Part shown: positions 51,547-61,055 of the stretch, one piece after another | Numbering within the stretch: position 1 is the stretch's first letter | Layout of the letters: every line of letters starts with the position of its first letter | NCBI RefSeq assembly: GCF_003258705.1 | Contig: NZ_CP029480.1 | Coordinates: 1,364,001-1,428,000, forward strand | Origin: Arcticibacterium luteifluviistationis | GTDB taxonomy: Bacteria > Bacteroidota > Bacteroidia > Cytophagales > Spirosomataceae | DNA: 64,000 bases | Direction of reading: 5' to 3' | Translations under genes and position numbers: made by a program | Notes under the pieces: generated by a model | What the model was told of the DNA's origin: nothing | Seen by the model: only the letters and a program-made list of their open reading frames with translations | The model's database searches: none

Positions 51547-52266
51547 TTGGCTATACTAGACGGTGAATCTTTCTTACCAAATCTTGCTTTTGATTCTGTG
51601 GTTTTTGGTTTTTCGGGTGGGAGTTTGAAAATTCTCATCATGGAGTATCATAATACTGGGCTTTTTGCTTTACCTGGTGGTTTTGTAAAGTTTAATGAGG
51701 ATTTGAACGAGGCGGTAAAGAGAGGTTTGAAAGAAAGAACTGGCTTGGAGGATATTTATTTAGAGCAGTTTTACACCTTTGGTAATTTCAAAAGAAACCA
51801 GACCAATGATATGCGGACTATTCTAAAGACCAACGAGGTTGATTTAGATAAGAATGCTTGGCTGCTAGATAGAATGGTTTCTGTAGCCTACTATGCATTG
51901 ATTAATTATGAAGACGTAGTTCCCAAACCTGACTATCTTTCAGATTCTTGTGAATGGTATGATGTGGAGCAATTACCTGATTTGATTCAAGACCATAAAG
52001 ACATTGTAGAAAAGGCTCTAGAAACTCTTCGGGTCAATATTGACAGGAAATTAATAGGGGTCAATCTTTTACCTCAAAAGTTTACCATGAAAGAGCTTCA
52101 AGGTGTATATGAGGCTATTTTGGGTGAGAAACTTAGACGAACAAGCTTTCAACGGAAAATACTAGGACTTAGTATTTTAGAACGCCATGAAAAGCAATTC
52201 TCAGGAGCAGCCAATAAAGCCCCATTTCTATATAGCTTTAGCACAAAAAAAGAGACTCCAAATTAA
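51547..52266 (+). CDS. Nudix-HTH transcriptional regulator (NrtR-like)
   Basis: The 239-aa protein has an N-terminal Nudix fold (about 10-150) and a C-terminal winged HTH (about 165-225: LLPQKFTMKELQGVYEAILG, then RTSFQRKIL). The Nudix box reads GGFVKFNEDLNEAVKRGLKE followed by RTGLED. The canonical REUxEE is RGLKER, so key catalytic glutamates are lost. It is probably a sensor, not a hydrolase, as in Bacteroides AraR and related NrtR-type repressors. The frame begins at TTG 51547; no better ATG is nearby. It is divergent from the carboxylesterase. Confidence 0.85.
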   Translation: MAILDGESFLPNLAFDSVVFGFSGGSLKILIMEYHNTGLFALPGGFVKFNEDLNEAVKRGLKERTGLEDIYLEQFYTFGNFKRNQTNDMRTILKTNEVDLDKNAWLLDRMVSVAYYALINYEDVVPKPDYLSDSCEWYDVEQLPDLIQDHKDIVEKALETLRVNIDRKLIGVNLLPQKFTMKELQGVYEAILGEKLRRTSFQRKILGLSILERHEKQFSGAANKAPFLYSFSTKKETPN

Positions 52267-52277
52267 TTTGAAGTCTC
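52252..52277 (+). terminator. Terminator overlapping the regulator's stop codon
   Basis: gagact-caaat and atttg-agtctc arms overlap the last codons and stop of the Nudix-HTH gene. A T-rich stretch (cttatttatatc) follows. One mismatch; support is moderate. Confidence 0.5.
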
Positions 52278-52306
52278 CTTATTTATATCAAAAAAGGTAT
52301 TTGATA

Positions 52307-52906
52307 TTATTTAGTCGCAGTACTATCTGATTTCGCTTCAGATTTTTTACCGTCTTTCTTATCAGCGTATTCTTTGTTAAGACCTTCTAAAACCTCCGTA
52401 GTGATTTCTAGGTTGTTCTTAGCATACAAAACACCACCACCCTTTGAAAATCCAATAACCATATCATAACGGTCATCTTCATTGTGTTTTTCTAAATAGG
52501 CCTGAATGTTCGTAAGAATTTCGTCAGTTTGTTTTGCTTGATCTTCAGCTAAACCACTAGCGGCATTATCTCTATAAAGTAAAATGTCTTGCTCTTTTTT
52601 CTGAAGCTGCTGCTGAGTTGTTTCACCTTGCTGCTGTGTCATTCCACCCGCTTGAATTCTACGTTGGAATAACGCTACTTCGTTTTGAAAAGATTCAGAT
52701 TTCTTCTTTAACTCATTCTCTAAAGCAAATTGCTTGTTCTGGAATTCATTAACCACGTCTTTATATAAGTCGTAGTTGTTTAATAAAGTGTCTGTATTGA
52801 CATACACAATTCTTCCTGAAGACTGTCCGCCTGTTCCTTCTGAAGCTCCTTGCTTACATGATGCTAAGACTGCTACCGCAAAAAGAATACTTAAAATTTG
52901 TTTCAT
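52307..52906 (-). CDS. OmpH/Skp-like periplasmic chaperone, lipoprotein form
   Basis: The protein of about 199 aa has a lipobox (ILFAVAVLASC) and an OmpH domain. It has GRIVYVNTDTLLNNYDLYKD, a long coiled-coil middle rich in Q, K and E (about 55-135), and DMVIGFSKGGGVLYAKNNLE near the end. Skp-like proteins hold unfolded outer-membrane proteins in the periplasm. A TTG three codons upstream opens the frame, but ATG 52906 (MKQILSILF) is the natural start. The Lys/Ser-rich tail (KKSEAKSDSTATK) is variable. Confidence 0.87.
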   Translation of the reverse strand: MKQILSILFAVAVLASCKQGASEGTGGQSSGRIVYVNTDTLLNNYDLYKDVVNEFQNKQFALENELKKKSESFQNEVALFQRRIQAGGMTQQQGETTQQQLQKKEQDILLYRDNAASGLAEDQAKQTDEILTNIQAYLEKHNEDDRYDMVIGFSKGGGVLYAKNNLEITTEVLEGLNKEYADKKDGKKSEAKSDSTATK

Positions 52907-53010
52907 TAATATCAATAATTAGGTTCTCAAAAATGAGGTGCAAAGATAGGTTATTTTTTATCTCTCAGCCTTTTATGCTTGATTAAAAAATTGCTAGACT
53001 TAAATGGCAT

Positions 53011-53361
53011 CTATATTTTCTTCAAATTAAAGCCTGCAAGTCCTCCTAAACCACCCACAATGATGGCTAAAATGGTAGTCACGGCCATAATTGCAATTAA
53101 GTTAACAGAGGTGCCAAAACCAGCAGCCGAGCTTGTAAGAACTCCCATCATCTTGTTTACCAAGTTTACATCTGAGTTTAAGTAGATGTAAGTCATATAA
53201 CCAATCCAAAGTGTTATTAAGGCTAAGGTGGATTGACCAAATGCTTGTTTTGAAGATTTGGCTTTCCAGCGGCATACGATGAATGCTAAAGGTGCCACTA
53301 TCCACCAAGGTCCAAAGACGCTTAGAATAGCTCCGATTATTAAAATTATTAGGTATATCAT
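53011..53361 (-). CDS. Hypothetical small membrane protein
   Basis: The 116-aa protein has about four hydrophobic segments (residues 1-30, 42-62, 72-90 and 93-113) and little else; no known motif is recognised. Its first codons overlap the end of the penicillin acylase gene by 4 bp (ATGA), so the two are translationally coupled. It may assist membrane anchoring or simply share expression. Similar small proteins near acylase genes are not known to me. Confidence 0.75.
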   Translation of the reverse strand: MIYLIILIIGAILSVFGPWWIVAPLAFIVCRWKAKSSKQAFGQSTLALITLWIGYMTYIYLNSDVNLVNKMMGVLTSSAAGFGTSVNLIAIMAVTTILAIIVGGLGGLAGFNLKKI

Positions 53362-55805
53362 TTTGATGGTTTTAATGTTTGAAGTGTCATAATTCGCTCT
53401 GAACTCTCCTGCTCATTTTTTAGGAAAACTAATTCTTTGAGTTCTCCTTTTGACCAGGGATCCACTAAGTTGTCATAGAATTTACTTCCAGGGTTTCCAG
53501 ATTGACCGCCAGGGTAAAGTCCGTAAGCTTTAGGCCACTCTTTGTCTAGTTCTACCACCATTCGCCATGAAGGTCCCCATTTGTCCGTACTAGCGTTTAC
53601 TATGCGTTTTCCTCCGCCATTTTCAATGTTAAAAGTACTGAATGATTCAAAAGCGGGAATAAGGTGCCTGATGCCTGTTTGCTTTACTTTATACCACTGC
53701 CATGCGTCTGAAAGTGGCCCATAAGTTTTATTCAAAGAATCAATAGCTTCCTTAAAGCTTATCATAACTATATCTTCCAATTTCTCTTTCTTATCCTTGG
53801 TGTTGATGTTGTCAAACCATTTTGAATCTGGGTTGTTAAGAATAAGGTCTAATGTTTTGTCTTCACTCGGGTGCATTAGGTTTTGGTCGGTAGGGAATTC
53901 ATCGTCCCAAACTTTATCTAAAAGAATGTTTATCCACGTTTCAAAAATGCTTGCTGCTTTTTCGTGGGCATCATTCCTGTAATTCCAGTTTTTCAATAAA
54001 GCCACTTCATCAGTATTGGCAGATGCTGATTTGTCTAAAATGTCAAGTAGAGGAGGCAAAAACCATTTGGCTGCTAAGCTAAAGTTATCGTTTTGGACAC
54101 TTCTCAAACTATCTGCAGTTCCCATGGTCATGGCTGCTAGTCTATTGTTGATTTGTGTGCCACGGTATGGCGGTGCAGAAATCCAATCAATGTAGTAAGG
54201 ATAGTCTTTTGGACTAACGATTGATTGATTTGCGGAGCTTACATAACCTCTTTCTGGGTTTTTAACATGAGGGTTTTGATTGCTTGGAATATAACCTTGC
54301 CAATCATGGTCTGCCCTGGTACCGTCAAGTAAAAACTTACCTTGGTCATTCCATTTTAAAGGTAGTTTTCCATTAGGCGTGATAGCGATATCATTTTGGT
54401 TACTAGCGAAAACGAAGTTTTGTGCAGGTGCTACATAATAGCTCAATGCCTCTAAATAATCATCATAGTTTTTCGCTGTATTTAGGCCGAGAAAACACTT
54501 GATGTCGGTAGGTGAGGTGTCATGTGTTATCCATTTCATGGCATATCCAGCAGGTACAGACTTATTGAAGTTGTCTTTACTATCGTCAAAATATATAACC
54601 GGGCCATGATGCGTAGAAACCAAGGTGTCTGTTACCGTGTTGCCGTCTTTTACTACATAGGTTTCTATTCTTTTCGTGGTCTTTTTCCATTGATTGTCAT
54701 GCCAATACTCTTCCCGAGTGTTGTCTTTGAATTTTATTTTATAAAAATCCATAACGTCTGGGCCTACGTTGGTCACTCCCCAAGCGATGTCTTTATTAAA
54801 GCCAATAGTAACGCCAGGTGAACCAGGCAAACAAGAACCGTATACGTTTACATTTGGAGAGCTTAGCTGCATTTGATACCAAATAGACGGAAATGACAAT
54901 CCTAAATGTGGGTCGTTAGCAAGAATAGGTAAACCAGTTGCCGATTTTGAACCAGCTATTGCCCAGTTATTACTGCCAATTTCGGGTCTTGGGTTTTGAA
55001 GACTCATAGCTACCGTTTTATCTTCAGGAAATGAAAGTATTTCTTCAGGAGTGGTAGGAATAGGCAGGGGTTCAAATAACAAAGGACTGCCTTCTGGAAT
55101 AATAGGTTCTGCCATAACAGGGTAGTCGGGGAAAAGGTCATTGACTACATCCATTCCATATTTTTGAGCCAACTGGGTCATTCTGAAATCTGTGCTTCCA
55201 CCATTTAACTGGTTACGCATATTCATCATCATGAGCATTGATTTCTTAGGAGACCAAGGCTCAGGTGTATAACCTAGGATTTTGTATTCTAAGGGAAAGT
55301 CTTTTTCTGTCAAAGTGGCTAAGTAGGCATTAACTCCATCCGCGTAGGCTTCCAGCGTCTTTTTTAATTCTGGTTCTTCGTCTAGACGAGCTATTATGTT
55401 ATCGGCCGCTAAGTTCATGCCGCTTCGCCTGTTGTACTGGTCATAGCCTAGGGCTCTTTCTCCCACTATTTCTGTAAGTCTGCCGGCTGCTACTTTGGTG
55501 TAAAATTCCATTTGCCAAATTCTGTCAGAGGCTATAGTATAGCCTTGAGCATAATAAAGGTCATGGTCGTTTTTTGCGAAAATATGGGGAATTCTGTTTT
55601 CATCGTATTTGATGATGACTTCTTCCTGAAGCCCACTTAAAGTTAAATTCTCAGGTTTGTTGGGGTTTGTTTCTGAGTTTTGCCAAAACCCAGTGAAAGG
55701 ATTAAAGAGTTTTCCAATGGCGGGAACTGTGCCATGAGATTTGCCAAGAAGATATAACAAAGCTACAAGTAACACGGTAGGCCAAAGAGCCTTTAGTATT
55801 TTCAT
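53358..55805 (-). CDS. Penicillin acylase family amidohydrolase (Ntn hydrolase)
   Basis: The 815-aa protein has an N-terminal hydrophobic segment (residues 5-20) for export or anchoring. The autoprocessing site is RPEIGSNNWAIAGSKSATG, where cleavage after G277 would free Ser278 as the catalytic N-terminal nucleophile. Upstream is the alpha part (VIIKYDENRIPHIFAKNDHD, ASDRIWQMEFYTKVAAGRLT). The beta part has LPILANDPHLGLSFPSIWYQ and the conserved Asn in SANQSIVSPKDYPYYI. Natural substrates of such enzymes include acyl-homoserine lactones, N-acyl compounds and lactams; which one applies here is unknown. It is first in a two-gene unit. Confidence 0.93.
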   Translation of the reverse strand: MKILKALWPTVLLVALLYLLGKSHGTVPAIGKLFNPFTGFWQNSETNPNKPENLTLSGLQEEVIIKYDENRIPHIFAKNDHDLYYAQGYTIASDRIWQMEFYTKVAAGRLTEIVGERALGYDQYNRRSGMNLAADNIIARLDEEPELKKTLEAYADGVNAYLATLTEKDFPLEYKILGYTPEPWSPKKSMLMMMNMRNQLNGGSTDFRMTQLAQKYGMDVVNDLFPDYPVMAEPIIPEGSPLLFEPLPIPTTPEEILSFPEDKTVAMSLQNPRPEIGSNNWAIAGSKSATGLPILANDPHLGLSFPSIWYQMQLSSPNVNVYGSCLPGSPGVTIGFNKDIAWGVTNVGPDVMDFYKIKFKDNTREEYWHDNQWKKTTKRIETYVVKDGNTVTDTLVSTHHGPVIYFDDSKDNFNKSVPAGYAMKWITHDTSPTDIKCFLGLNTAKNYDDYLEALSYYVAPAQNFVFASNQNDIAITPNGKLPLKWNDQGKFLLDGTRADHDWQGYIPSNQNPHVKNPERGYVSSANQSIVSPKDYPYYIDWISAPPYRGTQINNRLAAMTMGTADSLRSVQNDNFSLAAKWFLPPLLDILDKSASANTDEVALLKNWNYRNDAHEKAASIFETWINILLDKVWDDEFPTDQNLMHPSEDKTLDLILNNPDSKWFDNINTKDKKEKLEDIVMISFKEAIDSLNKTYGPLSDAWQWYKVKQTGIRHLIPAFESFSTFNIENGGGKRIVNASTDKWGPSWRMVVELDKEWPKAYGLYPGGQSGNPGSKFYDNLVDPWSKGELKELVFLKNEQESSERIMTLQTLKPSK

Positions 55806-55901
55806 AAAATTTATTTAGGGTTAGTTTTGTTGATAATGCAAAGTACTAAAATACAATATATTTAGATCTCAAAAGAAGAATTAGTCGTTTATACATTACC
55901 T

Positions 55902-56408
55902 ATGAAAAAAACATTGATTGCCTTATTATTTTTTCTACTAAGTTATACGGCTAGTGTAGCTCAGGTAGAAAGCGGAACATTTAATATACTACTTAAAACT
56001 ATGCTTCATGAAACGGTACCAACCATTTCCGTATCAGATCTTTCAAAGAAGAAAGCGGATAACATAGTTTTTTTAGATGCCAGAGAAAAGGGTGAGTACA
56101 ATGTAAGTCATTTGAAAAATGCGAAATGGATAGGTTTTGAAGACTTTGATTTGGCTAGAGTTAATGGTATTGACAAAAACGCTGAGGTAGTAATCTATTG
56201 CTCCATTGGAGTGAGAAGCGAAAAAGTAGGAGAGAAGTTAATGGCAGCTGGATATACCAATGTTAAAAACCTGTATGGAAGTATTTTTGAATGGGTTAAT
56301 CAAGGGCATAGTGTTTATGATTTGGCTGGTAAGCCTACCCCAAAAGTACACGCCTATAATAAGAAGTGGGGTGTTTGGCTGAACGAAGGTGAAAAGGTAT
56401 ACGAATAA
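55902..56408 (+). CDS. Exported rhodanese-like protein
   Basis: The 168-aa protein has a Sec signal peptide (residues 1-20, ending ASVAQ) and one rhodanese domain. It has IVFLDAREKGEYNVSHLKNA and the active-site loop VVIYCSIGVRSEKV with Cys100. The C-terminal GSIFEWVNQGHSVYDLAGKP is typical for single-domain rhodaneses. It probably carries sulfane sulfur in the periplasm, or is a redox or binding protein. It is transcribed alone and ends at a strong bidirectional hairpin shared with porV. Confidence 0.9.
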   Translation: MKKTLIALLFFLLSYTASVAQVESGTFNILLKTMLHETVPTISVSDLSKKKADNIVFLDAREKGEYNVSHLKNAKWIGFEDFDLARVNGIDKNAEVVIYCSIGVRSEKVGEKLMAAGYTNVKNLYGSIFEWVNQGHSVYDLAGKPTPKVHAYNKKWGVWLNEGEKVYE

Positions 56409-56412
56409 AACA

Positions 56413-56446
56413 AAGAAAGCCGAACTCTTCAGAGTTCGGCTTTCTT
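56413..56446. terminator. Bidirectional terminator
   Basis: Perfect 16-bp arms (aagaaagccgaactct / agagttcggctttctt) with a 2-nt loop lie between the convergent rhodanese and porV genes, 5 bp after the rhodanese stop. Confidence 0.9.
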
Positions 56447-56466
56447 GTTAAATGTTTTTTGTGGTG

Positions 56467-57615
56467 CTACAGTTGGTTAACCGAAGTACTAGTAATAACC
56501 TTTTGAGGAAGGTCAATGTTTAGTGTAACTCTCCAAGTATTAGCTAATGGATTGCCAGAGGTAGTTGGAATTAAATAGGCTAAATCTAAGCCATATCGTT
56601 CTTTAAGCTTTATTCCCGCTCCCATAGTTACGTATTTTCTGCCTCCTTTTGATATAGGCTCAAAGAAGTAACCAGCTCTTATAGCTAATAAGTTTTCATA
56701 AATATATTCAGCCCCAATAGAAGTAGTGATTTCTCTCATTTCTTCGCTAAAGCCATCTGGTGCATCACCAAAAGACTTAAATACGGCCTCAAGCATACCA
56801 TAATTTGGTAGGGTGCCATCTTCCTGTGGGGTTGGAACTAATAATTTATTAAAGTCTAAAAGGAAATTAAATTTGTTTTGAGCATCTGGTGTAAGCGTAA
56901 AGCATGTGCCTAGCTTAATGTTCATTGGTAAGAAATATTCCTTATCGTAACCATAGTTTACTTTACCACCAATGTTACTAAGTGTTAAACCAAATGCTAT
57001 GTCTGTCTTTTTAAGTTCGTCTGTTGGTCTGTCTTTATGATAGTAAAAACTCAAATCAGCAGCAGCAGATTTTGCAGGCTTACTTGATTGATTGTTGATA
57101 GCAGCATTTCCAATAAGATTGGAATTGATATACTTTAAGTTAATTCCAGCTGAGAAATCTTGACCTAATTTCATGGCATAACCCACTGCTAAGGCAAATT
57201 CACGAGATTGGAAGCTTCCGGCATCTGCTCCTGTATTGGTTGTGAAATCTATTTGACCTTGGTTAAAGTAAGTGAAGCCACCTGTGATAGCTTTTCCTTC
57301 TCCTAGGTTTTTATAACCTGATAGGTTTAATAAACCCATATCGCCAACTAAATCTCTTAGCCAAGGGGCATAAGAAAAGTTTGCACCAGCATCTTTTTCA
57401 ACATAGGCAAGCTTAGCAGTATTCCAGTAAATTGAGTTTACGTCTGGAGAGGATGCTACACCCGCGTCTCCTAATGCCGCAGCACGAGAATCTGGTGATA
57501 TAGTTAGAAATGGTACTGCCGAGGAAACAACTCTATAATTATCAGGGAGAGCCTGTCCGAACAGGATGGAAGGGAAAAGACCAACTAAAACAATCGCAAT
57601 GAAACGATTTTTCAT
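56467..57615 (-). CDS. porV: T9SS outer-membrane shuttle protein PorV (LptO)
   Basis: The protein of about 382 aa has a signal peptide (MKNRFIAIVLVGLFPSILFG) and a FadL-like beta-barrel of the PorV family. The N-terminal signature VPFLTISPDSRAAALGDAGV and NSIYWNTAKLAYV is diagnostic. PorV binds the C-terminal domains of T9SS cargo after translocation and delivers them to the PorU sortase. The frame opens at a TTG nine codons earlier, but ATG 57615 gives a proper signal peptide. It is 58 bp downstream of porU, in the usual porU-porV order. Confidence 0.94.
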   Translation of the reverse strand: MKNRFIAIVLVGLFPSILFGQALPDNYRVVSSAVPFLTISPDSRAAALGDAGVASSPDVNSIYWNTAKLAYVEKDAGANFSYAPWLRDLVGDMGLLNLSGYKNLGEGKAITGGFTYFNQGQIDFTTNTGADAGSFQSREFALAVGYAMKLGQDFSAGINLKYINSNLIGNAAINNQSSKPAKSAAADLSFYYHKDRPTDELKKTDIAFGLTLSNIGGKVNYGYDKEYFLPMNIKLGTCFTLTPDAQNKFNFLLDFNKLLVPTPQEDGTLPNYGMLEAVFKSFGDAPDGFSEEMREITTSIGAEYIYENLLAIRAGYFFEPISKGGRKYVTMGAGIKLKERYGLDLAYLIPTTSGNPLANTWRVTLNIDLPQKVITSTSVNQL

Positions 57616-57672
57616 ATAATACTTATTTATTATTAGGCTCAAGCGAGCCCCAAATTTACCACCTTTTTACTT

Positions 57673-60600
57673 TTATTTCCAAAAGTACAATTTACCGCCT
57701 TTGCTGCTATTGTCTCTATTGGAAATTTGAATGGCATTTATCTTATAAAAATACTTTCCTTGAATCGGTAAATATGGTTCAAGATTCATACCAAAACTAA
57801 TATTGGTTTCACAAGAATAACAATCTCTAATTTCTTGTGCCATTATTTTGCCAGAAATATCTAAAAAAGAAATTTCAAATTGTAAATCTTCGCCTGCTTT
57901 ATTATGAGCTATTTGTAAGGTAACGATATCAAAAGCCGGGTTTGGATATAGCAGATTATGGGTTAGAGCAAATGTTTCTTGTTCAACTGTAAATTCTAAC
58001 GCCTCTTCTTTACTGTTATTATAGACATCCGCCAATTTTAAGTAAGCGGTATAGCTACCTTCAGGTAATTTAGAAAACTGATAAACTATTTGTCCCGTTT
58101 TATAGCTCTCCGTAGCTGTATAGTATTCGTTTAGGGCTATCTCTAAAGTATCATTAAGCACAAGAATCATGTTCCCATTTTCTTGATTACTGGAAACATT
58201 AATACCGCTTTCGTCAGAAGCATTTACGGTAAATGTCTGTGTGTTGGAGTTGAAATACATTTCAAACTGTGGTGGTTCATTGTCTGAGATCGGTTCATTG
58301 GAAACAGCTCCTATCATGAAATTATTATAACCGCCAATAGCCTCTTTGGTACTGTCTGTATTTACTGCATAAAAGTATATTTGCCCTTCGGCAAGTTCTT
58401 CTGAGCTGCTTTTAGGAACTGTAAACTCTATTTGAAATTTACCATTTAAAACCTTCGCTTTCCCTTCATAAAGTTTGTTTTCTATACTCTTGTAGGTCAT
58501 AGAAGGGTAGTTTTGCCCTCCGTAAGTTTTCTTTGTTACCGCTTTATCATAAAGCGTAAGATTTAAAATACCGTTAAAATTATTATCGTTTATGTTACCT
58601 TCTAGCAAAACCTTTGATTGACTTGCTAAAGCATAATTCTCAGGGTTTTCGCCATTTATTAAAGAAAGGTTTGCCTCTAAAGTTGGGTAGGCTATTGCCA
58701 TGGAAGGGTCTCCTAATAGCGAGAAATTTCTATTGACTTCTCCGTCAATTGAGTTGTTTTTTGTCTCCCTAAAAACGTCGCCTAATCTAATTGGCTTAGA
58801 AACATCTTCGAATATTCGTTGATAAAAAGCCTGATTGATTTTAAAATTAGTGCTGCTGAAAACGGGTCTCGTGGTAGTAAGTAAGGCTATTGGCCCACCA
58901 TTAGGGTTGAGTAATGCGGCTTCAGCTCCTGAGACCACGGCAGGGTTATCATATCTGCCAAATTCACAAGTTGCCGTGAAAAGAATGGGCATTCTGTCCT
59001 TGTTTCGCCATCTTAATATTTGGTTAAGAGTCAGTAGTTTTTCATCAGTCCAGCCATCTTCAGAGCCATGGCCATTGTAATTTATAATTAAAGAGCCCTC
59101 ATTCATGGCTTTTTCAAAGGCTTCTATCGCCTTAGGAGAGCGGTCGCCCAGTTCTGTGCTTATTTGAGGGTAGGCGTCTAAATAAATTTTATTTGGTTTA
59201 ATGGCGGCGTTATTTTGGATGCTCTGGTCTGAGAAAGCTTCGGCATCACGCTGATGTATATTTAAGTCGGCATCATCTGCCACAAAAGTTATTTTCCTTT
59301 TCCAGGCTCCTAAACTCTTTTTTGAAGAACTGTAATATATGAGTTTATCTACAAGAAGTTTTGCTTCAATTTTGTCTTTTACGGGTAGTCTGCCCACTGA
59401 AATGTCTAGACTATGGTCTTTGTTTGGTGTAGAACGCCAAGAGCCATTTTGCGAGTATCCTTCTGGCCATTCGCCCTCATGGTCTTCTAAAAATCCAAAA
59501 TAGTCGTCAGAAGAATAACTGTAAATAGGCTCTAAAGACTCTTTACCTTCATAGGTGGGAATAAGTCGCTCCATTTTGACATAGTCAAGGTTGTTAGCCC
59601 CTTTATAATCATAATTTGTGTCGCCAAAAAGGAGAAGATATTTAAACTTCTCTGGATTTTGCATCCACAAGGTTCTGGCAAAATCTCTTATGGCTGTTGG
59701 GTCTTGTTTTCCCCCTGAAAACTCATTATAAATGGACTGTATTTCTACATAACCAACTTCTAGCCCGTCATGATTCTTTCTGAATTCAGCAAGTTGAATG
59801 ACTTCGCTTTCAAAATACTTTGGATAAATTATTAATAGCTCGGGTGTTTCTGTCTCGGCTATGTTTTGATTTTTTACAGCTTCTATTTTTGATGGCGTAA
59901 AAACATTGTCAGTTTTGAAAAAGGAAAGTTTTCCTAGTTTATCGTTTCTTTGAAAGGAGAATTTTGAGTTTACAGGTTGAAGCATACTAGGAGAGAAGGG
60001 ATTGCTTACGTCCCAAACGAATTCTCGATCGGCCTGATGACTCAGGTCAAAAGAAATACTTTCCTTATTTATTAAGTAAGCTTGATGCTGATTAGGATAA
60101 AAAGCAATGGCTCTTTCTAAAGTCAATTCGAAAAAATCTAAATAAACGCCAGAAGAAATGTCAATGTCATTAGGAAGACTAAAGGTGTACTCGAGATTAT
60201 CCTGAATATTGGAGATTGACTTGGACGCTATTTCTCCCGCTCGATTATATCTTTTGTAATAGTCATTCCAGCGGTAGTTTATTTTTCTTAGTGGAATATT
60301 GTCTAGCACTTTGTCTTCTGATAGGATGGAAAGGTTTGTGTTTTCAAAGGTTTGACTTACAAATTGCGAAGTAAGTTTTACTGGCTGACTTTTTATGTGG
60401 CCATTTACGTCAAAAAAGAAATCCCATTCGGAGAAAAAATATTCACCCAGCCATTCTCTTCCAGAATTTAGAATATTGACAAATTCAGGCTCGTAAAACT
60501 CAAAATGTGTTAATGAGTTTATAGATTCAGATGCAAGACTTTTAGGAATGTGGTTCTGAATCTTTTTTGATTCAGAATGGCCTATTTTCATGAAAACATA

Positions 60601-61005
60601 GTTCTCATTGCTATATGGATGCTGCTTGTGTTTTAATTCAGCATTTAAGCTATCGTAAAATAGTTGGTCTGGGTTTTCAGCATAGAAAAGGATATAATCT
60701 TTCGTATCAAATTTACCATCGGTATCATTTACCTTAATACTTAGCTCTTGTAGTGTTGTATTTCTAGGCTTTGCGTTTTCTTGAGCCAGTAATTTACTTG
60801 GGCTACTAAAAAGCTGAATTTGATTCGGATTGACACTTTCGGTAGCAATTCCGAAACCTTCGAGCGTAGCTTTGTCAAGCCTATAAACACCATTTTTGGT
60901 GATTTGTATTTTGAACCAATTTCCTTCAGATAGAATACTCGTTTGACTCCAAGATTTTGGAATAAAAGTGATAAGTAGGATCAGTAAGAGGTAAACTTTT
61001 TTCAA
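57673..61005 (-). CDS. porU: T9SS C-terminal signal peptidase/sortase PorU
   Basis: The 1110-aa protein is a C25 (gingipain-type) cysteine peptidase. It has a signal peptide (residues 1-20), an N-terminal beta-rich region, and a catalytic domain with His646 in IINYNGHGSEDGW and Cys680 in LFTATCEFGRYDNP. The C-terminus (LLYPNPAFDIVTLQIAH onward) is a sorting-type domain. PorU removes the C-terminal signal of secreted proteins and attaches them to the cell surface. It starts at TTG 61005; no ATG precedes a signal peptide in frame. TACATTTG overlaps this start and looks like a -7 box by chance or design. Confidence 0.94.
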   Translation of the reverse strand: MKKVYLLLILLITFIPKSWSQTSILSEGNWFKIQITKNGVYRLDKATLEGFGIATESVNPNQIQLFSSPSKLLAQENAKPRNTTLQELSIKVNDTDGKFDTKDYILFYAENPDQLFYDSLNAELKHKQHPYSNENYVFMKIGHSESKKIQNHIPKSLASESINSLTHFEFYEPEFVNILNSGREWLGEYFFSEWDFFFDVNGHIKSQPVKLTSQFVSQTFENTNLSILSEDKVLDNIPLRKINYRWNDYYKRYNRAGEIASKSISNIQDNLEYTFSLPNDIDISSGVYLDFFELTLERAIAFYPNQHQAYLINKESISFDLSHQADREFVWDVSNPFSPSMLQPVNSKFSFQRNDKLGKLSFFKTDNVFTPSKIEAVKNQNIAETETPELLIIYPKYFESEVIQLAEFRKNHDGLEVGYVEIQSIYNEFSGGKQDPTAIRDFARTLWMQNPEKFKYLLLFGDTNYDYKGANNLDYVKMERLIPTYEGKESLEPIYSYSSDDYFGFLEDHEGEWPEGYSQNGSWRSTPNKDHSLDISVGRLPVKDKIEAKLLVDKLIYYSSSKKSLGAWKRKITFVADDADLNIHQRDAEAFSDQSIQNNAAIKPNKIYLDAYPQISTELGDRSPKAIEAFEKAMNEGSLIINYNGHGSEDGWTDEKLLTLNQILRWRNKDRMPILFTATCEFGRYDNPAVVSGAEAALLNPNGGPIALLTTTRPVFSSTNFKINQAFYQRIFEDVSKPIRLGDVFRETKNNSIDGEVNRNFSLLGDPSMAIAYPTLEANLSLINGENPENYALASQSKVLLEGNINDNNFNGILNLTLYDKAVTKKTYGGQNYPSMTYKSIENKLYEGKAKVLNGKFQIEFTVPKSSSEELAEGQIYFYAVNTDSTKEAIGGYNNFMIGAVSNEPISDNEPPQFEMYFNSNTQTFTVNASDESGINVSSNQENGNMILVLNDTLEIALNEYYTATESYKTGQIVYQFSKLPEGSYTAYLKLADVYNNSKEEALEFTVEQETFALTHNLLYPNPAFDIVTLQIAHNKAGEDLQFEISFLDISGKIMAQEIRDCYSCETNISFGMNLEPYLPIQGKYFYKINAIQISNRDNSSKGGKLYFWK

Positions 61006-61055
61006 ATGTATTTTTCTGAATTGCTATTTATTAACGTCTATACTCAAAAATCATT

